In this document: one piece after another, positions 63,767 to 64,000 of the stretch
How the letters are laid out: every line of letters begins with the position of its first letter
Position numbering within the stretch: position 1 is the stretch's first letter
From: Labrenzia sp. OB1
GTDB taxonomy: Bacteria > Pseudomonadota > Alphaproteobacteria > Rhizobiales > Stappiaceae
Assembly: GCF_001624695.1 (NCBI RefSeq)
Contig: NZ_JSEP01000001.1
Location: forward strand, 125,286 to 189,285
Direction of reading: 5' to 3'
Length of the DNA: 64,000 nucleotides
Position numbers and translations under genes: made by a program
The notes under the pieces: generated by a model
Told to the model about the DNA's origin: nothing
Seen by the model: only the letters and a program-made list of their open reading frames with translations
The model's database searches: none

Positions 63767-64000
63767 TCAGGCTGTAGCCCGGAAAACCGATCTGGGGTTG
63801 TCGCGCAGGAAGGCGGCCAGGCTTTCGTCGTCCAGCCCATGCCGCTTCAGGCGCGGCAGGAAATGGCGCTGTACATAGCCGTAGCCGTTGCCACCGTAGT
63901 GGGTAAGCATCATCTTCAGGAAGACATCGTGGGAGAGCAGGATCCGGTCCCGGTATCCCTCGTCCACCAGCTTGACGATCGCGGCCGCGGCCTGATCGTC
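63767..64000 (-). CDS. Phosphotriesterase-family protein, C-terminal part (truncated by window)
   Basis: Only the last 77 residues are visible; the gene continues beyond the window. DRILLSHDVFLKMMLTHYGG contains the conserved metal-binding aspartate of the phosphotriesterase fold, and the tail DNPRSVFR matches the usual NPRxxF end. Members are lactonases or phosphotriesterases with a binuclear metal site. It leads or continues the operon with the ThuA-like gene. Confidence 0.82.
   Translation of the reverse strand, partial: DDQAAAAIVKLVDEGYRDRILLSHDVFLKMMLTHYGGNGYGYVQRHFLPRLKRHGLDDESLAAFLRDNPRSVFRATA

Overview
The window looks like about 64 kb of chromosome, or a large replicon, from a heterotrophic alphaproteobacterium. 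GC is high, genes are tightly packed with many ATGA overlaps, and ABC uptake systems, FCD-GntR, LacI and MocR regulators, RibH2-type lumazine synthase and Tat-exported binding proteins are frequent. A marine Stappiaceae/Rhizobiales-like organism is my best guess; no marker gene in the window settles it. I saw no rRNA, tRNA, CRISPR array, insertion sequence or phage gene.

Region 1 (1-29.5 kb) is a branched-pentose / C4-sugar locus that I read as a D-apiose to D-apionate to D-erythrose-4-phosphate pathway. It holds a partial FGGY kinase, a SorC regulator, RibH2, two D-apionate oxidoisomerase-like proteins (apnO), a ribose-type (CUT2) ABC transporter with a DUF2291 lipoprotein, D-apiose dehydrogenase (apsD), apionolactonase (apnL), an FCD-GntR regulator, 3-oxo-isoapionate kinase (oiaK), a RuBisCO-like protein (oiaC or oiaX), an RraA-like protein, transaldolase, a RpiB-type isomerase (derI), DhaK/DhaL, a TIM-type isomerase (lerI), a second CUT2 transporter whose ATPase and permease are fused, and an SMP-30-type lactonase. 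One operator-like word, AACTGGTATRATGA, occurs in four intergenic regions, in each of which it overlaps plausible promoter boxes. A weaker copy lies before the GntR gene, which I propose as the regulator. A SulP transporter and a universal stress protein sit inside this region.

Region 2 (29.4-41 kb) is a nitrogen-scavenging unit: a UrtABCDE-type urea/short-chain-amide ABC transporter, formamidase (fmdA) and a zinc ribbon protein (fmdB). It diverges from a two-component system whose hybrid sensor kinase carries an entire NCS1 transporter domain and a cysteine cluster.

Region 3 (41-49.7 kb) has a polyamine/opine-type ABC transporter whose last permease carries a repeated C-terminal tail, a divergent MocR regulator, a class III omega-aminotransferase and a YdfG-like short-chain dehydrogenase. 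A decayed fragment of fmdB lies at 49.8 kb, followed by a peptidoglycan-binding/zinc-metallopeptidase-like protein.

Region 4 (51.6-64 kb) looks like purine nucleoside salvage: a LacI regulator, a PotABCD-type transporter, nucleoside hydrolase and adenine deaminase. It is followed by an M20 amidohydrolase, a TenA-like protein, a BtpA-family TIM barrel protein, a ribokinase, a ThuA-like protein and a truncated phosphotriesterase-like gene. All five solute-binding-protein genes in the window are followed at once by a strong stem-loop before the next transporter gene.
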